A DNA stretch of 64,000 nt from DAONBD01 sp964525485 (GCA_964525485.1 CAZGHH010000001.1:1-64000), one strand, 5' to 3'. Shown: positions 52,559 to 62,370, counted from the stretch's first letter. Made by a program: numbers and translations. The notes: generated by a model not told the origin, from the letters alone.

Positions 52559-54955
52559 TTATTTATAGTTAAAATGTTTTTTTGTTGAGTGAAGAAATCC
52601 TTTTATACTTTCGATTTCTTCTGGTTCGTCCACCAAACTATACAGCATTTTGAAATAATTTAAATACTTCTTGCCGACATACTCTGCAGATTTGGATTGA
52701 GTTTTTGTTAATAGTTTATTTATTTTAGCTGAAACGATCTGCTTTAATTCAGATTCTATCGTAGTACGCATTTTATAAGGCAGATTTTTAATATTCTTTT
52801 TTAAATTTTTTCTCATCGCATCATCCGCTACAAAAAATAATTCAATTAATTTTTCCACAGATTTTACATATCCCATTTTCGCAATAGCGATTGCTGAGAA
52901 CATTTGAAGTTTTAGATCATCGGATTTAAGTAGGTTTAGACAAAATGAATGTTTTGATTTCAATTTCAATTCACCTATTGCAAAAACGCCGGCCTCTATC
53001 AGTTTTTTATTTTCTGATTCGAGCATGAGATTCAAATTCAAAACAAGAGCATCATAAAAATCATCATATTTCCAAAGTGAAATAATGGCCGCCGCTCGTT
53101 CATAAGATTTCTTTGAATTCAAAAACGGCTGTATGTATGAAATAACACTTCTATCCTTGTACTGCCCAAGAGCCAAAATCACATCCGCCTTTAATGAATT
53201 TTTTGCCTTACTTAGTATGTTTATCAAGAATCCAAAAGTCCCTATTGGATTTAATTTTGAAAGCAAATGTATTATTAATGATTTCACTTCCTGATTCCTT
53301 TCAGATTTATAAAGTTTTTTCAAAGATTCAGCTATTTTGTATTCATAAAATATATTTTTATGCAAAAACTTTTTAATATCGTCATAACCCAATATCGCAT
53401 CCAAAGCGGCCATCCTGAATTCAGGATTTTTCGACTCCAAAACATTTAATATATCATCAATAGCATCGTAATCTTGTAATTCTTTTAGAGCCGAGAGCAC
53501 TTTTAGTCGTATAAAATCGGGCTCTTTTGAATTATTTAAAACTTTTAAAAGAACGGGAAGAGCGGATTTGTGTCCTTTTTGCGCGAGAATATCTATTGAT
53601 TCAATCCTATCAATCCTGTCTTCGGAGGTTAGTAAATTTGAAGCCGCAACTTTTGTGTATTTGTCCTGAAGGGCATAAGTGACTACAAAAAGACCGATTA
53701 AAACAAAAATCATCGTAAGATTGATCGCAAGAGTCAGGTCAGAATCTAGTTTAAAAACATTTTGTAATAATATTAAAATACCGGTTCCAAGAATAGCTCC
53801 AAACGGCCTAGCCATGCCTTCCAAAAATTCCCTGGTATGCTCTCTGAAATGCTCTTTCACTGAATAGTAAGCGGAATGATAAGCATTAATATGAATAATT
53901 TGACCTATTGTTTTATTAGCCTGGGCAAGTACAGCGGTATTGAAATTAAACCTGACAGTCAAACCAAATATGCTAAGAAGCATCAGGATAGGGTGAACCA
54001 ACATGCTGCCTATAATACCAAGAGACGAGATCAGTCTTCCTCCGACAAAGAACTGAACAAACAAAGCCGCAACATTAAACAAAATAAACAATGCTCCCAA
54101 ATCATGCACCAAAGCGTGCTCAAAGCCACTTCCGGAATTGAGAACGGCAGTCGAAATATTTTTTACAACAGCCTTTGTGTATTGGAATTCTATTAAATTC
54201 GAAAAGATCCATTGAAAAATCACAACAAAGAAAAGCCCTTTAATAAAAGATACCTGTCTTATTTGGTGAGATATATCCTTGAATTTTTCTAAGATCGAAA
54301 TATGTTCATGCTCAGTTGTTTTTTTACCAATAAAAATTTTAGGGACAGATTTTAAAGAAAACCTATAATAAAAAATACAGGGAAGAATTAACAAAAGAGC
54401 CAGAATCCAAATATAAACAAACTTCACAGGATCTATAGAAGCGGAAAACCCAACAACAAGAAGACCTGCAATGATGCCTCCTATAGTTTCGGCTGATTCT
54501 ATAAAAGAAAAAGTCCTTTCACTTTCAAGTGGCGTAAATAAGTTTTCCACGAACCCGTTTAATATGATTTTAAACTGCACCAGGAAGATCGAAATTGCCC
54601 CCAAAAGTAATCCAAAAAAAACAACATCGTTTTTACCACTAAAAAAAGCGGAAAAAAGCAATATCCAACAAGACAACATAATACTCCAAAACATTATTTT
54701 CTCCTTAGAAAATCTATCTATAAAAGTCATGTAAAACAAAGATCCCAAGACGGTAAAAACTCCATTCACGATAAATAAAATAGGTAAATTCACTATTCCG
54801 TATCTGCCAACAAACATGCCTACGATCATAGTCCACCCGACCACAAACCCCATTCTATAGAAGAAATTAATTCCCCAAGAAAGAGCCACTCTCGAGAATT
54901 CCATTCTATTGATATTGAAAAGCTTTTCGAGTAAAGATACAGGTTTGATATTCAT
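52559..54955 (-). CDS. MFS-type multi-pass membrane protein fused to HEAT repeats
   Basis: 798 residues. The first 430 or so hold about 12 membrane helices of major-facilitator type (WGINFFYRMGFVVGW, then FIESAETIGGIIAGLL and GMARPFGAILGTGILILLQ). Residues about 445-780 are short helical pairs of HEAT type (RIESIDILAQKGHKSALPVLLKVL, FRMAALDAILGYDD). The architecture resembles nucleotide-transporter-like or GlpF-less MFS proteins with regulatory cytosolic repeats; substrate unknown. It heads an operon with STAS and SpoIIE-phosphatase genes, so the HEAT part may pass a transport or ligand signal to them. Confidence 0.75.
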   Translation of the reverse strand: MNIKPVSLLEKLFNINRMEFSRVALSWGINFFYRMGFVVGWTMIVGMFVGRYGIVNLPILFIVNGVFTVLGSLFYMTFIDRFSKEKIMFWSIMLSCWILLFSAFFSGKNDVVFFGLLLGAISIFLVQFKIILNGFVENLFTPLESERTFSFIESAETIGGIIAGLLVVGFSASIDPVKFVYIWILALLLILPCIFYYRFSLKSVPKIFIGKKTTEHEHISILEKFKDISHQIRQVSFIKGLFFVVIFQWIFSNLIEFQYTKAVVKNISTAVLNSGSGFEHALVHDLGALFILFNVAALFVQFFVGGRLISSLGIIGSMLVHPILMLLSIFGLTVRFNFNTAVLAQANKTIGQIIHINAYHSAYYSVKEHFREHTREFLEGMARPFGAILGTGILILLQNVFKLDSDLTLAINLTMIFVLIGLFVVTYALQDKYTKVAASNLLTSEDRIDRIESIDILAQKGHKSALPVLLKVLNNSKEPDFIRLKVLSALKELQDYDAIDDILNVLESKNPEFRMAALDAILGYDDIKKFLHKNIFYEYKIAESLKKLYKSERNQEVKSLIIHLLSKLNPIGTFGFLINILSKAKNSLKADVILALGQYKDRSVISYIQPFLNSKKSYERAAAIISLWKYDDFYDALVLNLNLMLESENKKLIEAGVFAIGELKLKSKHSFCLNLLKSDDLKLQMFSAIAIAKMGYVKSVEKLIELFFVADDAMRKNLKKNIKNLPYKMRTTIESELKQIVSAKINKLLTKTQSKSAEYVGKKYLNYFKMLYSLVDEPEEIESIKGFLHSTKKHFNYK

Positions 54956-54982
54956 TTATATTTGTTTTTATCTTAATGAAAT

Positions 54983-55011
54983 ATTATACAATAAAATCAA
55001 GTATAAAGCAA
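54983..55011 (-). promoter_or_regulatory. Promoter of the MFS-HEAT/STAS/phosphatase/queA operon
   Basis: On the minus strand TTGCTT (55006-55011), 17 nt, TATAAT (54983-54988). Initiation near 54976 leaves a leader of about 20 nt. Confidence 0.65.
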
Positions 55012-55058
55012 TCACTAAGGAGATGTTTTTTGCATTATTTTAGGTAGAATATCCCGCG

Positions 55059-56615
55059 ATGTTAAAAAAGTTTTTCAAACCTATTAGTACCGGAGGTGCA
55101 AGTGCTTTAATTGCGTTTACATCGCTATTAAGTTACGTCGCCGGACTTATAAGAGACAGAACCATCGCAGTACATTTTGGGACGACTACGGCGACAGATA
55201 CATATAACGCTTCGTTTTTAATTCCCGATTCTCTTTTTAATTTATTCATAGCCGGAGCTTTGACGGCATCTTTCATGCCTATATTTGCGTCTTACGTGAA
55301 TAAGGACAAAGAAGAAGCAAAAGTTTTGGCAAACACAGTGCTCACAGGAGCATCAATTTTAACAGCGATATTAATAATCTTGGCATTCATATTCACCAAA
55401 CAAATCATACCGGTCTTATTTCCGGAAGTGAGTATAGAAGGGCAACAAGATATAATAAAAATGACCAGATTAATGCTTCCGTCGGCGTTTTTATTTTCAA
55501 TCAGCAACGCTCTAGGGAATATACTAATGACCTACAGGCACTTCATGTCTTTTTCTTTGTCACCGGTTTTATACAATCTCGGAATTATCACAGGAATACT
55601 TTTTTTCAATGAAGAATACGGAATTTACAGCGCGGCGATAGGGGTTTTAATTGGAGGAGTTTTGCACGCAAGTGTTAGAATTATAGACACTTTATATACG
55701 GAGTATAAATACAGACCTCAGTTAAAATTAAAACATCCGGGCTTCAAAAAAACAGTGAAATTAATGATCCCTAAAGCTATCAGTTTAATTGCATGGCAAA
55801 TTAATCTGTATATATTCGCTACAGTCGGAATGAAATTAGCCGAAGGTGGTTATGCCGCGTTTAATTTCGCGAGGAATATACAAGGATTTGCAGTTACATT
55901 GTTCGGAGTTGCGTTAGCCACAGCTGTATTTCCGAGCTTGAATGCGGCATATAGTAATGGGGACAAGCAGAGATACACGTTAGACACACAAGTGACAACT
56001 CAAAGAATATTATTTTTTACAATTCCGGTTGCGGTCGGGATGACGCTAATGGCAAAACCATTTACAGAATTGGTACTCGGAGGAGGAATGTTTGATGCAA
56101 ATTCAGTCGCCATCACATCGATATTGCTAATATTTTTCGCGGTTTCAATACCATTTGAAAGCTTGACCCAATTATATACAAGATCTTTTTACGCCACTCA
56201 AAATACATTAACGCCAACATTGATAAACATTTTCGCCTTTTTGATCATGGGACTGACCACTATTTATATTGCACCAAAATATGGAATAAATTGGTTTTCT
56301 ATAGGATACAGCATTGGGTATCTATTTTATTGTATAATGTTGATTTCCGCATTAAACAAGAGACTGTCGGGTTTCAAATGGAAAGATTTTTCTAAAAGTC
56401 TTTTAAAGATAATTACAGCATCCATTATTATGGGAGCTTTTATATTCTTCACACGTGATTTTTATATTCAATTACAGATCCCGGCAAAAATATACACTTG
56501 TTTGGAAATCGTTATCGCCGCAGGTATATATTTCATAATTACTGGATTCTTTAAATCTTCGGAAATCTCCAGCGTTAAAGTTATTTTCAAAAGAATATGG
56601 CCAAAAAGAGTTTAA
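55059..56615 (+). CDS. murJ: Lipid II flippase MurJ
   Basis: 518-residue MOP-superfamily membrane protein with about 14 helices that moves lipid II across the membrane for peptidoglycan synthesis. Motifs: LSYVAGLIRDRTIAVHFGTT, TDTYNASFLIPDSLFNLFIAGALTASFMPIF, GNILMTYRHF, FNFARNIQGF, GVALATAVFPSL. The N-terminal Asp/Arg pair of the family is kept. A TAGAAT box ends 8 nt before the ATG, without a good -35. Its 3' end overlaps the next gene by 19 nt. Confidence 0.95.
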   Translation: MLKKFFKPISTGGASALIAFTSLLSYVAGLIRDRTIAVHFGTTTATDTYNASFLIPDSLFNLFIAGALTASFMPIFASYVNKDKEEAKVLANTVLTGASILTAILIILAFIFTKQIIPVLFPEVSIEGQQDIIKMTRLMLPSAFLFSISNALGNILMTYRHFMSFSLSPVLYNLGIITGILFFNEEYGIYSAAIGVLIGGVLHASVRIIDTLYTEYKYRPQLKLKHPGFKKTVKLMIPKAISLIAWQINLYIFATVGMKLAEGGYAAFNFARNIQGFAVTLFGVALATAVFPSLNAAYSNGDKQRYTLDTQVTTQRILFFTIPVAVGMTLMAKPFTELVLGGGMFDANSVAITSILLIFFAVSIPFESLTQLYTRSFYATQNTLTPTLINIFAFLIMGLTTIYIAPKYGINWFSIGYSIGYLFYCIMLISALNKRLSGFKWKDFSKSLLKIITASIIMGAFIFFTRDFYIQLQIPAKIYTCLEIVIAAGIYFIITGFFKSSEISSVKVIFKRIWPKRV

Positions 56616-57415
56616 AATTTTGCGCAAAAATAGCGGTCATTGCTTTTATAATCATCTTTTTAATATTCAGAGGAAAATCTCTGATTTTTAAAACGGCGAA
56701 TAGATTTGAGATCTATACTCAAAATCATAGAAACGAAGTTGTATTAAAAGAGATAGCAAAAGATGAAGCCAATAAATCCCCGCAAACACACCTTCCGGCA
56801 CCCACTCAGACCCCGCCAACCATTAACAAATCGACAAGTCCAATTTCAAGTCAAACTCCAAAACAAAGTTCCAAGTTATTAAAAGTTCAATTCATATGCC
56901 AGGCTCCGCTACAAACAACCAAAAACTGGAAATATCACGAAGAAAGTTGTGAAGAAGCTGCTGTATTGCAAAACTATTTATATGAGACAAAAAATTCAAT
57001 AGAAAAACAAGAAGCGCACGAAGAAATACTGAGAATGATAGAGTGGCAAAGACAAAACTTCGGAACACACAAAGATTTATATGCAGATGATTTGAAACAA
57101 TTCATCATCGGGTATTACGGCATAAAAGAGTCCGATATAAAAATCGTATACGATGCAGGTATTGAAGATATTAAAAAAATAATCGATACAGGACATCCGG
57201 TTATAGTTCCGATAATGGGAGATATATTAAAAAATCCAAATTATCCATATCCCGGATACCATATGTTGATAGTGACGGGCTACACAGAAGAGATGATCAT
57301 CACAAACGACAACGGAACTAGAAAAGGGGAGTCATATAGTTATCCGCAAGCACGATTCCTAGAAGCAATGCAAGCAGCAGGAGGAGACATCGTAAGCATA
57401 CAGTTACAAAACTAA
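56597..57415 (+). CDS. Secreted C39-like cysteine peptidase
   Basis: 272 residues. A membrane-anchor or signal segment (about 8-28), a Pro/Thr/Ser-rich linker (about 55-95), then a C39_2-like papain-fold domain: VQFICQAPL and EESCEEAAVLQ (catalytic Cys), YPGYHMLIVTGY (catalytic His), and NDNGT. Family members act as extracellular peptidases; a role in wall or surface-protein processing is inferred from the 19-nt overlap with murJ. Confidence 0.8.
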   Translation: MAKKSLKFCAKIAVIAFIIIFLIFRGKSLIFKTANRFEIYTQNHRNEVVLKEIAKDEANKSPQTHLPAPTQTPPTINKSTSPISSQTPKQSSKLLKVQFICQAPLQTTKNWKYHEESCEEAAVLQNYLYETKNSIEKQEAHEEILRMIEWQRQNFGTHKDLYADDLKQFIIGYYGIKESDIKIVYDAGIEDIKKIIDTGHPVIVPIMGDILKNPNYPYPGYHMLIVTGYTEEMIITNDNGTRKGESYSYPQARFLEAMQAAGGDIVSIQLQN

Positions 57416-58164
57416 AACCAAAACCACCATTTTTTGATTTTCACCGCAAAACTATTTGAAAGCACAGCATCAGAGGGATTGGCTGACAACAAAACATAAA
57501 ATTCAATTTCAAACCTACCAGTTTCTGTAAAATTTATATCAAAATCAAATCCATGATTTACTGTTTTTACAGTATTTCGAAAAACCGTTTCTCCAGTAAA
57601 TTCATTAGTCACTTTGTAGTAAATACCAAAAACTTTTTCTATACAAACACCTCTGATTTTAAGACCTTTTTTTAATAGAATTCTCTTTGGCACTTTTTTT
57701 GTGAATCTTAAATATCTGCGAGCAAAATTTTGAGTGAAGTAATAAACACCTTCTTTCGATTTAACAATGCCAACGCCAACACAATTGAAATTTTTATTTA
57801 AAATATTAGCACGATGTCCGGGACTTCTCATTAGTCCTATTTCGGCTTCTTCAACAGGGTTGTCATAACCTCCGATTTTAGCTAGATTTTCCCCTGAAAT
57901 AGTGTCTGTAACACGAGCAAGCTTTAGCCTGTCAGCAGGATCGTCACCTTTCAAATTAACATGTTCAAAATAATCTTTTTCGGCCATATCCCTGCTATGA
58001 TTTCTAGCAACCCTTCGCAGATCATACTGCATCGAAAGAGTGGATAAATTAAAATCCTTTCGATCTTTATTTAAAAGTCGCAACATTTGCCATTCCATTC
58101 TTACCCTTGAATGAGGTATGAAAATTACAAGAAAAAAATATTTAATATACTGCCAAAAATTCAT
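57412..58164 (-). CDS. CAP-domain (SCP/PR-1-like) protein
   Basis: 250 residues. A short hydrophobic N-terminal segment, then a CAP domain with LLNKDRKDFNL, MQYDLRRVARNHSRDMAEKDYFEHV, ENLAKIGG, LMRSPGHRANILN and YYFTQNFAR, retaining the two conserved His and Glu positions. A C-terminal beta-rich part (about 170-250) follows. CAP proteins are usually extracellular; bacterial roles are poorly known. Last in the rpsB-tsf-ribBA-ribD direction, with a 1-nt overlap with ribD. Confidence 0.88.
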   Translation of the reverse strand: MNFWQYIKYFFLVIFIPHSRVRMEWQMLRLLNKDRKDFNLSTLSMQYDLRRVARNHSRDMAEKDYFEHVNLKGDDPADRLKLARVTDTISGENLAKIGGYDNPVEEAEIGLMRSPGHRANILNKNFNCVGVGIVKSKEGVYYFTQNFARRYLRFTKKVPKRILLKKGLKIRGVCIEKVFGIYYKVTNEFTGETVFRNTVKTVNHGFDFDINFTETGRFEIEFYVLLSANPSDAVLSNSFAVKIKKWWFWF

Positions 58165-59267
58165 TAATACTCATTTATATTTCCGAATAGGAGTATATCA
58201 CCATTTAATTTTTTGACATTAAGTTTTTTAATTTTCAGATCATTTTGGACAGAATTGACTCCGGTACCTTCTACAACACTAATTGAATTCCTTCCTCCCA
58301 AAATTTCCGGAGCAATATAGAAATAGACATTATCGACAAGTTTCACATCTACAAAAGAGCCGTTTACTTCACCGCCACCTTCTACGAAAACAGACATAAT
58401 CCCAAACTCACTGTGCAAATATTTCAGAAGCTTTTTTATATCAATTTTTTCTTTACCAAAACTTTTGATTTTAATTCCAGCATTAGTAAATTTTTTGATA
58501 TCGACAGGCTTCGCAACATCAGTATGTGCAACCAAAACATTCTCGTCACGAAAAACTTTTGAAGACGGATCGACTCTTAATTTGCCATCCAGAATCACAC
58601 GAAACAATTTACCTTTACCGCCGGCACCACTCATTAGTTTTGGATTATCAACGATTACGGTGTTTGCTCCAACAACAATTGCGTCATGCGTGAAACGTAA
58701 ATTATAACCATGTTTTCTGGAAACTTCATTTGTGATCCACTCCGGCACACCTTTCCCGGCTGAAATCCTGCCATCCAAAGTAATTCCGGCTTTCAATGTC
58801 ACATAAGGAATACCAGTCAAAGCGGTTTTCAAAAATGGTTGATTGATTTCTCTCGCTTCATTTTCGAGCACTCCGATATCGACTGCAACACGGTGATTTT
58901 TTAAATACTCAATTCCTTTCCCGTTAACCTTTCTAGACGGATCAGAATGAGCTATCACTACTCTTTTAAAACCGCGTCTAACAATTTCTTCACAGCACGG
59001 CCCAGTTTTTCCGAAATGACAACAGGGCTCCAAATTTACGTACAAAGTTGATCGTTTAAAATCGCTATCTCCATAGCCATTTTTTATGGCGTCATTAATT
59101 GCGACTATCTCGGCGTGCGGTCCACCAAAAGTCTTGTGATACCCATTGCCAATAACTATATCATCAAGAACTATGACGCATCCAACCAGAGGGTTTGGAC
59201 TAGTTTTCCCAATCCCTTTTCGCGCGAGATTTATAGCTTTTTTCATGTATAAAACATCTTTTTCCAC
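58164..59267 (-). CDS. ribD: Bifunctional riboflavin deaminase-reductase
   Basis: Two steps of riboflavin synthesis: deamination of the GTP-derived pyrimidine and reduction of its ribosyl side chain. 367 residues. The N-terminal deaminase has the zinc motifs HAEIVAI and PCCHFGKTGPCCEEI; the C-terminal reductase has KAGITLDGRIS and VEGGGEVNGSF. It follows ribBA by 18 nt and overlaps the CAP gene by 1 nt. ribE and ribH are not in the window. Confidence 0.95.
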   Translation of the reverse strand: MEKDVLYMKKAINLARKGIGKTSPNPLVGCVIVLDDIVIGNGYHKTFGGPHAEIVAINDAIKNGYGDSDFKRSTLYVNLEPCCHFGKTGPCCEEIVRRGFKRVVIAHSDPSRKVNGKGIEYLKNHRVAVDIGVLENEAREINQPFLKTALTGIPYVTLKAGITLDGRISAGKGVPEWITNEVSRKHGYNLRFTHDAIVVGANTVIVDNPKLMSGAGGKGKLFRVILDGKLRVDPSSKVFRDENVLVAHTDVAKPVDIKKFTNAGIKIKSFGKEKIDIKKLLKYLHSEFGIMSVFVEGGGEVNGSFVDVKLVDNVYFYIAPEILGGRNSISVVEGTGVNSVQNDLKIKKLNVKKLNGDILLFGNINEY

Positions 59268-59285
59268 GACATGAACGATTAATAA

Positions 59286-60503
59286 TTACAGTCCTTTTAA
59301 GACATGACCCATTTTCGTTTTTTTTGTCTTCAAATATTTTATATTTTTTTTATTCGGAGCGATTTCAATCGGGATTCTTTTAACAACCTGCAAACCATAG
59401 CCCGAAATCCCAATTATTTTTCTAGGATTGTTCGTCATTAATAATATATCAGTGAGGCCAAGATCAGCCAGGATTTGAGCTCCGATACCATAATCTCTTA
59501 AATCGTCTTTGAATCCGAGTTTGTGATTTGCTGTCACCGTATCGTAACCGGCATCTTGTAGATTGTAGGCTTTTAATTTATTAATAAGTCCGATTCCACG
59601 TCCTTCCTGCCTCATATAAAGCAAAACCCCGGCGCCTTTTTTGACGATAGCTGACATCGCGGAATGCAACTGCGGACCACAATCACATCTTTGAGAGCCG
59701 AACAAGTCACCAGTCATACACTCGCTATGAACTCTTACCAAAACATTTTTTTTGCCGCGAACTTTTCCATAAACAAGAGCTATATGCTCTTTTTCATCAA
59801 TTTTACTCCTATAAACATTCATATTAAATTCACCATATTCAGTAGGGAGTTTTGCCGAAGCTACGTTCTCAACAAGCATTTCTTTTTTTCTTCGATATTC
59901 AATTAATTCTTCAATCGTAACAATCGCTAATCCGTGTTTTTTCGCAAAAACAAAAAGATCATCACGCCTAGCCATTTCACCATCGTTCTTAACGATTTCG
60001 CAAATCACAGCGACTTCTTTTAATCCAGCCATTTTCATAAAATCAACAGCGGCTTCGGTATGCCCTGTTCTCACCAAAACTCCGCCGTCTCGCGCAATAA
60101 GAGGGAAAATATGCCCTGGTTTGTAAAAATCTTTAGCTTTGGATTTCGGATCTACAATAGCGGAAACTGTTTTAGCTCTATCCGAGGCTGAAATCCCTGT
60201 AGTAGTTCCTTTTTTATAATCAACAGAGATAGTAAAATTACATCCATTTACAGCTCGTTCACCCTCGACATCCGCTCCCGCCATCGGGCAAAAATCCAGT
60301 CTAGTTGCAATATCTTCGGAAACCGGGACACAAATAAGACCACGTCCTTCCTTCATCATGAAATTGACAGCATCCTTGGTAACCATTTCACCGGCCAAGA
60401 TCAAATCACCTTCGTTTTCACGATCTTCGTCGTCAAGAACGACTATCATCTTACCCTTCTTGAGGTCAGATACAGCCTTTTCGATAGAATCAAATTTGTG
60501 CAT
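59286..60503 (-). CDS. ribBA: Bifunctional DHBP synthase / GTP cyclohydrolase II
   Basis: Makes both precursors of riboflavin. The N-terminal RibB domain has [24 protein letters not shown] and [10 protein letters not shown]; the C-terminal RibA domain has the zinc Cys motif [16 protein letters not shown] and [10 protein letters not shown] use ATG 60503 (406 residues), whose first residues [18 protein letters not shown] fit the family start; an in-frame TTG at 60536 abuts the tsf stop. Both halves look intact. It lies in a translation-gene operon with tsf and rpsB. Confidence 0.96.
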   Translation of the reverse strand: MHKFDSIEKAVSDLKKGKMIVVLDDEDRENEGDLILAGEMVTKDAVNFMMKEGRGLICVPVSEDIATRLDFCPMAGADVEGERAVNGCNFTISVDYKKGTTTGISASDRAKTVSAIVDPKSKAKDFYKPGHIFPLIARDGGVLVRTGHTEAAVDFMKMAGLKEVAVICEIVKNDGEMARRDDLFVFAKKHGLAIVTIEELIEYRRKKEMLVENVASAKLPTEYGEFNMNVYRSKIDEKEHIALVYGKVRGKKNVLVRVHSECMTGDLFGSQRCDCGPQLHSAMSAIVKKGAGVLLYMRQEGRGIGLINKLKAYNLQDAGYDTVTANHKLGFKDDLRDYGIGAQILADLGLTDILLMTNNPRKIIGISGYGLQVVKRIPIEIAPNKKNIKYLKTKKTKMGHVLKGL

Positions 60504-60536
60504 ATGGGATTTTAAAGTCTCCACGCTTCGGAACAA

Positions 60537-61304
60537 CTATACTGCTATTCTAACAAAAGTCTTAATAGTAGCACCAGCGAGAACCTGCTCGATAGTTTGT
60601 TCAGGATTTTTCACGAATTGTTGTTTCAAAAGAGCATTTTCTTCTCTAAATTTCTTCTCTTTACCCATCATTATTTTTTCGACAATTTCTGCAGGTTTTC
60701 CTTCTTTAGCTAGCTGTTCTCTCCAAATTTCTTTTTCTTTATCAACAGCTTCCTGAGGGACTTCGTCAGGAGAAACGCAAGTCGGATTTGTAGCAGCTGC
60801 GTGCATGGCAACATCTCTCGCTATTTCAGTATTTCCACCTTCAAGGGCAATAATAACTCCAATTTTTTTATTTGTATGGATATAAGTTCCAATATTACCT
60901 CCTTCGACCAAGGCCATTTTGCCAATTTTAATGTTTTCTCCAGCCTTCAATACCAATTCTTTCACTTCAGGAACTTCAGTATCTTCGGGTTTTAAACTTC
61001 CGTCCAATAATTTTTGAGCCAAAAGATCAACAACAGAATTAAAATCTTCGCCTCTCGCAACGAAATCGGTTTCGCAAAGAAGTGAAGCCATAGCAACTTT
61101 GTTGCCTTCAGCTTTCATAGAAACAACACCTTGATGAGTTTCCCTGGCAGCTCTATCTACAGCTTTAGCCTCACCTTTTTTTCTTAAAACATCGATAGCT
61201 TTATCCATATCTCCATTAGCTTCCTCAAGGGCAGATTTACATGCAGACATAGAAACACCGGTCATCTCTCTCAATTCTTTAATTTGCTCAATATTTACTG
61301 TCAT
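60537..61304 (-). CDS. tsf: Elongation factor Ts
   Basis: Guanine nucleotide exchange factor for EF-Tu. 255 residues with the N-terminal UBA-like motif IKELREMTGVSMSACKSALEEANGDMDKAIDVLRKKG and the core ALLCETDFVARGEDF (here SLLCETDFVARG) that contacts EF-Tu, plus the dimerisation coiled coil. It follows rpsB by 22 nt, the usual order. Confidence 0.97.
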   Translation of the reverse strand: MTVNIEQIKELREMTGVSMSACKSALEEANGDMDKAIDVLRKKGEAKAVDRAARETHQGVVSMKAEGNKVAMASLLCETDFVARGEDFNSVVDLLAQKLLDGSLKPEDTEVPEVKELVLKAGENIKIGKMALVEGGNIGTYIHTNKKIGVIIALEGGNTEIARDVAMHAAATNPTCVSPDEVPQEAVDKEKEIWREQLAKEGKPAEIVEKIMMGKEKKFREENALLKQQFVKNPEQTIEQVLAGATIKTFVRIAV

Positions 61305-61326
61305 AAAAAATTTTAAGTTATTGAAT

Positions 61327-62007
61327 TTATTTTCTAGCAGATTGAACTGCTTCGAGAACCTTCCCGATAAGGAATTTTAATGACTTAACGGCATCGTCAT
61401 TCCCGGGAATAGGGTAATCAACCTGTGTAGGATTCGCATTGCTATCACAAATACCAATTACGGGAACTTTCATCACTTTTGCTTCTTTCACAACTATTTC
61501 ATCTTTTACAACATCGGCAACAAATACAACATCAGGTTTTTTTGTAAGGTTTTGAACACCACCAAGAGAAGTTTCTAATTTTTCGATAGTTTTCTTTAAT
61601 TGAGAAGCTTCTTTTTTAGTATATTTCTCAAATTCACCATTGGCTTCTTGTTCTTTTAATGACTTTAAATAATCAATTCTTGTCTTAACAGTAGGGAAGT
61701 TAGTCAAAAACCCCGGAATCCATCTGGAAACAACGAAAGGCATCCCGCAAGCTTTTGCAGATTCTTCGATCAAAGCGATAGCCTGAGGTTTTGTGCTCAC
61801 AAAAAGAACAGTTTTTCCTTCGGCGACATTTTTACTCAAAAAAGCACAAGCCTCTTCAAGCATTTTGACCGTCATCTCTAGATTGAATACGTGAACACCG
61901 TTTCTTTCACCGTAGAGATATTTTTTCATTCTTGGATCCCATTTCTGGGTTCTGTGTCCGTAGTGAACCGTGTTGTTCACCATGTCATCATAGATTGTTT
62001 TAACCAT
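61327..62007 (-). CDS. rpsB: 30S ribosomal protein S2
   Basis: 226 residues with HYGHRTQKWDPRMKKYLYG near the N-terminus, VLFVSTKPQA, SRWIPGFLTNF, and the C-terminal PVIGICDSNANPTQVDYPIPGNDDA signature. It heads the rpsB-tsf-ribBA-ribD-CAP gene run, all minus strand with gaps of 22 nt or less apart from the ribBA start. Confidence 0.98.
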   Translation of the reverse strand: MVKTIYDDMVNNTVHYGHRTQKWDPRMKKYLYGERNGVHVFNLEMTVKMLEEACAFLSKNVAEGKTVLFVSTKPQAIALIEESAKACGMPFVVSRWIPGFLTNFPTVKTRIDYLKSLKEQEANGEFEKYTKKEASQLKKTIEKLETSLGGVQNLTKKPDVVFVADVVKDEIVVKEAKVMKVPVIGICDSNANPTQVDYPIPGNDDAVKSLKFLIGKVLEAVQSARK

Positions 62008-62055
62008 ATTTTTTATTTAGTTTTCCTTGAAATTAAAAGTTGGCTAACGTAATCT

Positions 62056-62084
62056 ATTGTAAAAGTGCTTAAAGATCAAGTAAA
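62056..62084 (-). promoter_or_regulatory. Candidate promoter of the rpsB operon
   Basis: On the minus strand TTTACT (62079-62084), 17 nt, TACAAT (62056-62061). The boxes are moderate and overlap the start region of the divergent chorismate-mutase-like gene. Confidence 0.35.
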
Positions 62085-62085
62085 A

Positions 62086-62322
62086 ATGACAAAAGTTTTA
62101 GATAGAACCAGAAAAAAGATAGACAGAATTGATTTAAAACTTCAAAAATACCTCTCGAAAAGGGAAGTATTGATTAAAAAAATCAAAAAAATCAAAAAAA
62201 CAAACTATATAAAGACTGAAGACCCCGTTCGAGAAAGAGAAATTTTAAAAAAGATCAAAAGTCTATACGTCAAAAAGATATTCAAATCAATAATTAAAAT
62301 TTCGAAAGAAATTCAGCGCTAA
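62086..62322 (+). CDS. AroQ-type chorismate mutase-like protein
   Basis: 78 residues from ATG 62086 (a GTG at 62065 would add seven). The pattern follows the AroQ helical chorismate mutase: TRKKIDRIDLKLQKYLSKR, IKKIKKTNYIK, EDPVREREILKKI, VKKIFKSIIKISKEIQ. The Arg, Lys, Asp-Pro-x-Arg-Glu and terminal Gln positions that line the active site appear to be kept. The enzyme converts chorismate to prephenate, but no aromatic amino acid genes are nearby. It is very Lys rich. Confidence 0.75.
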   Translation: MTKVLDRTRKKIDRIDLKLQKYLSKREVLIKKIKKIKKTNYIKTEDPVREREILKKIKSLYVKKIFKSIIKISKEIQR

Positions 62323-62370
62323 AAATACACGCAAAAAGAACAAAACACTCGCTCTTATCTCACGAGCTAG

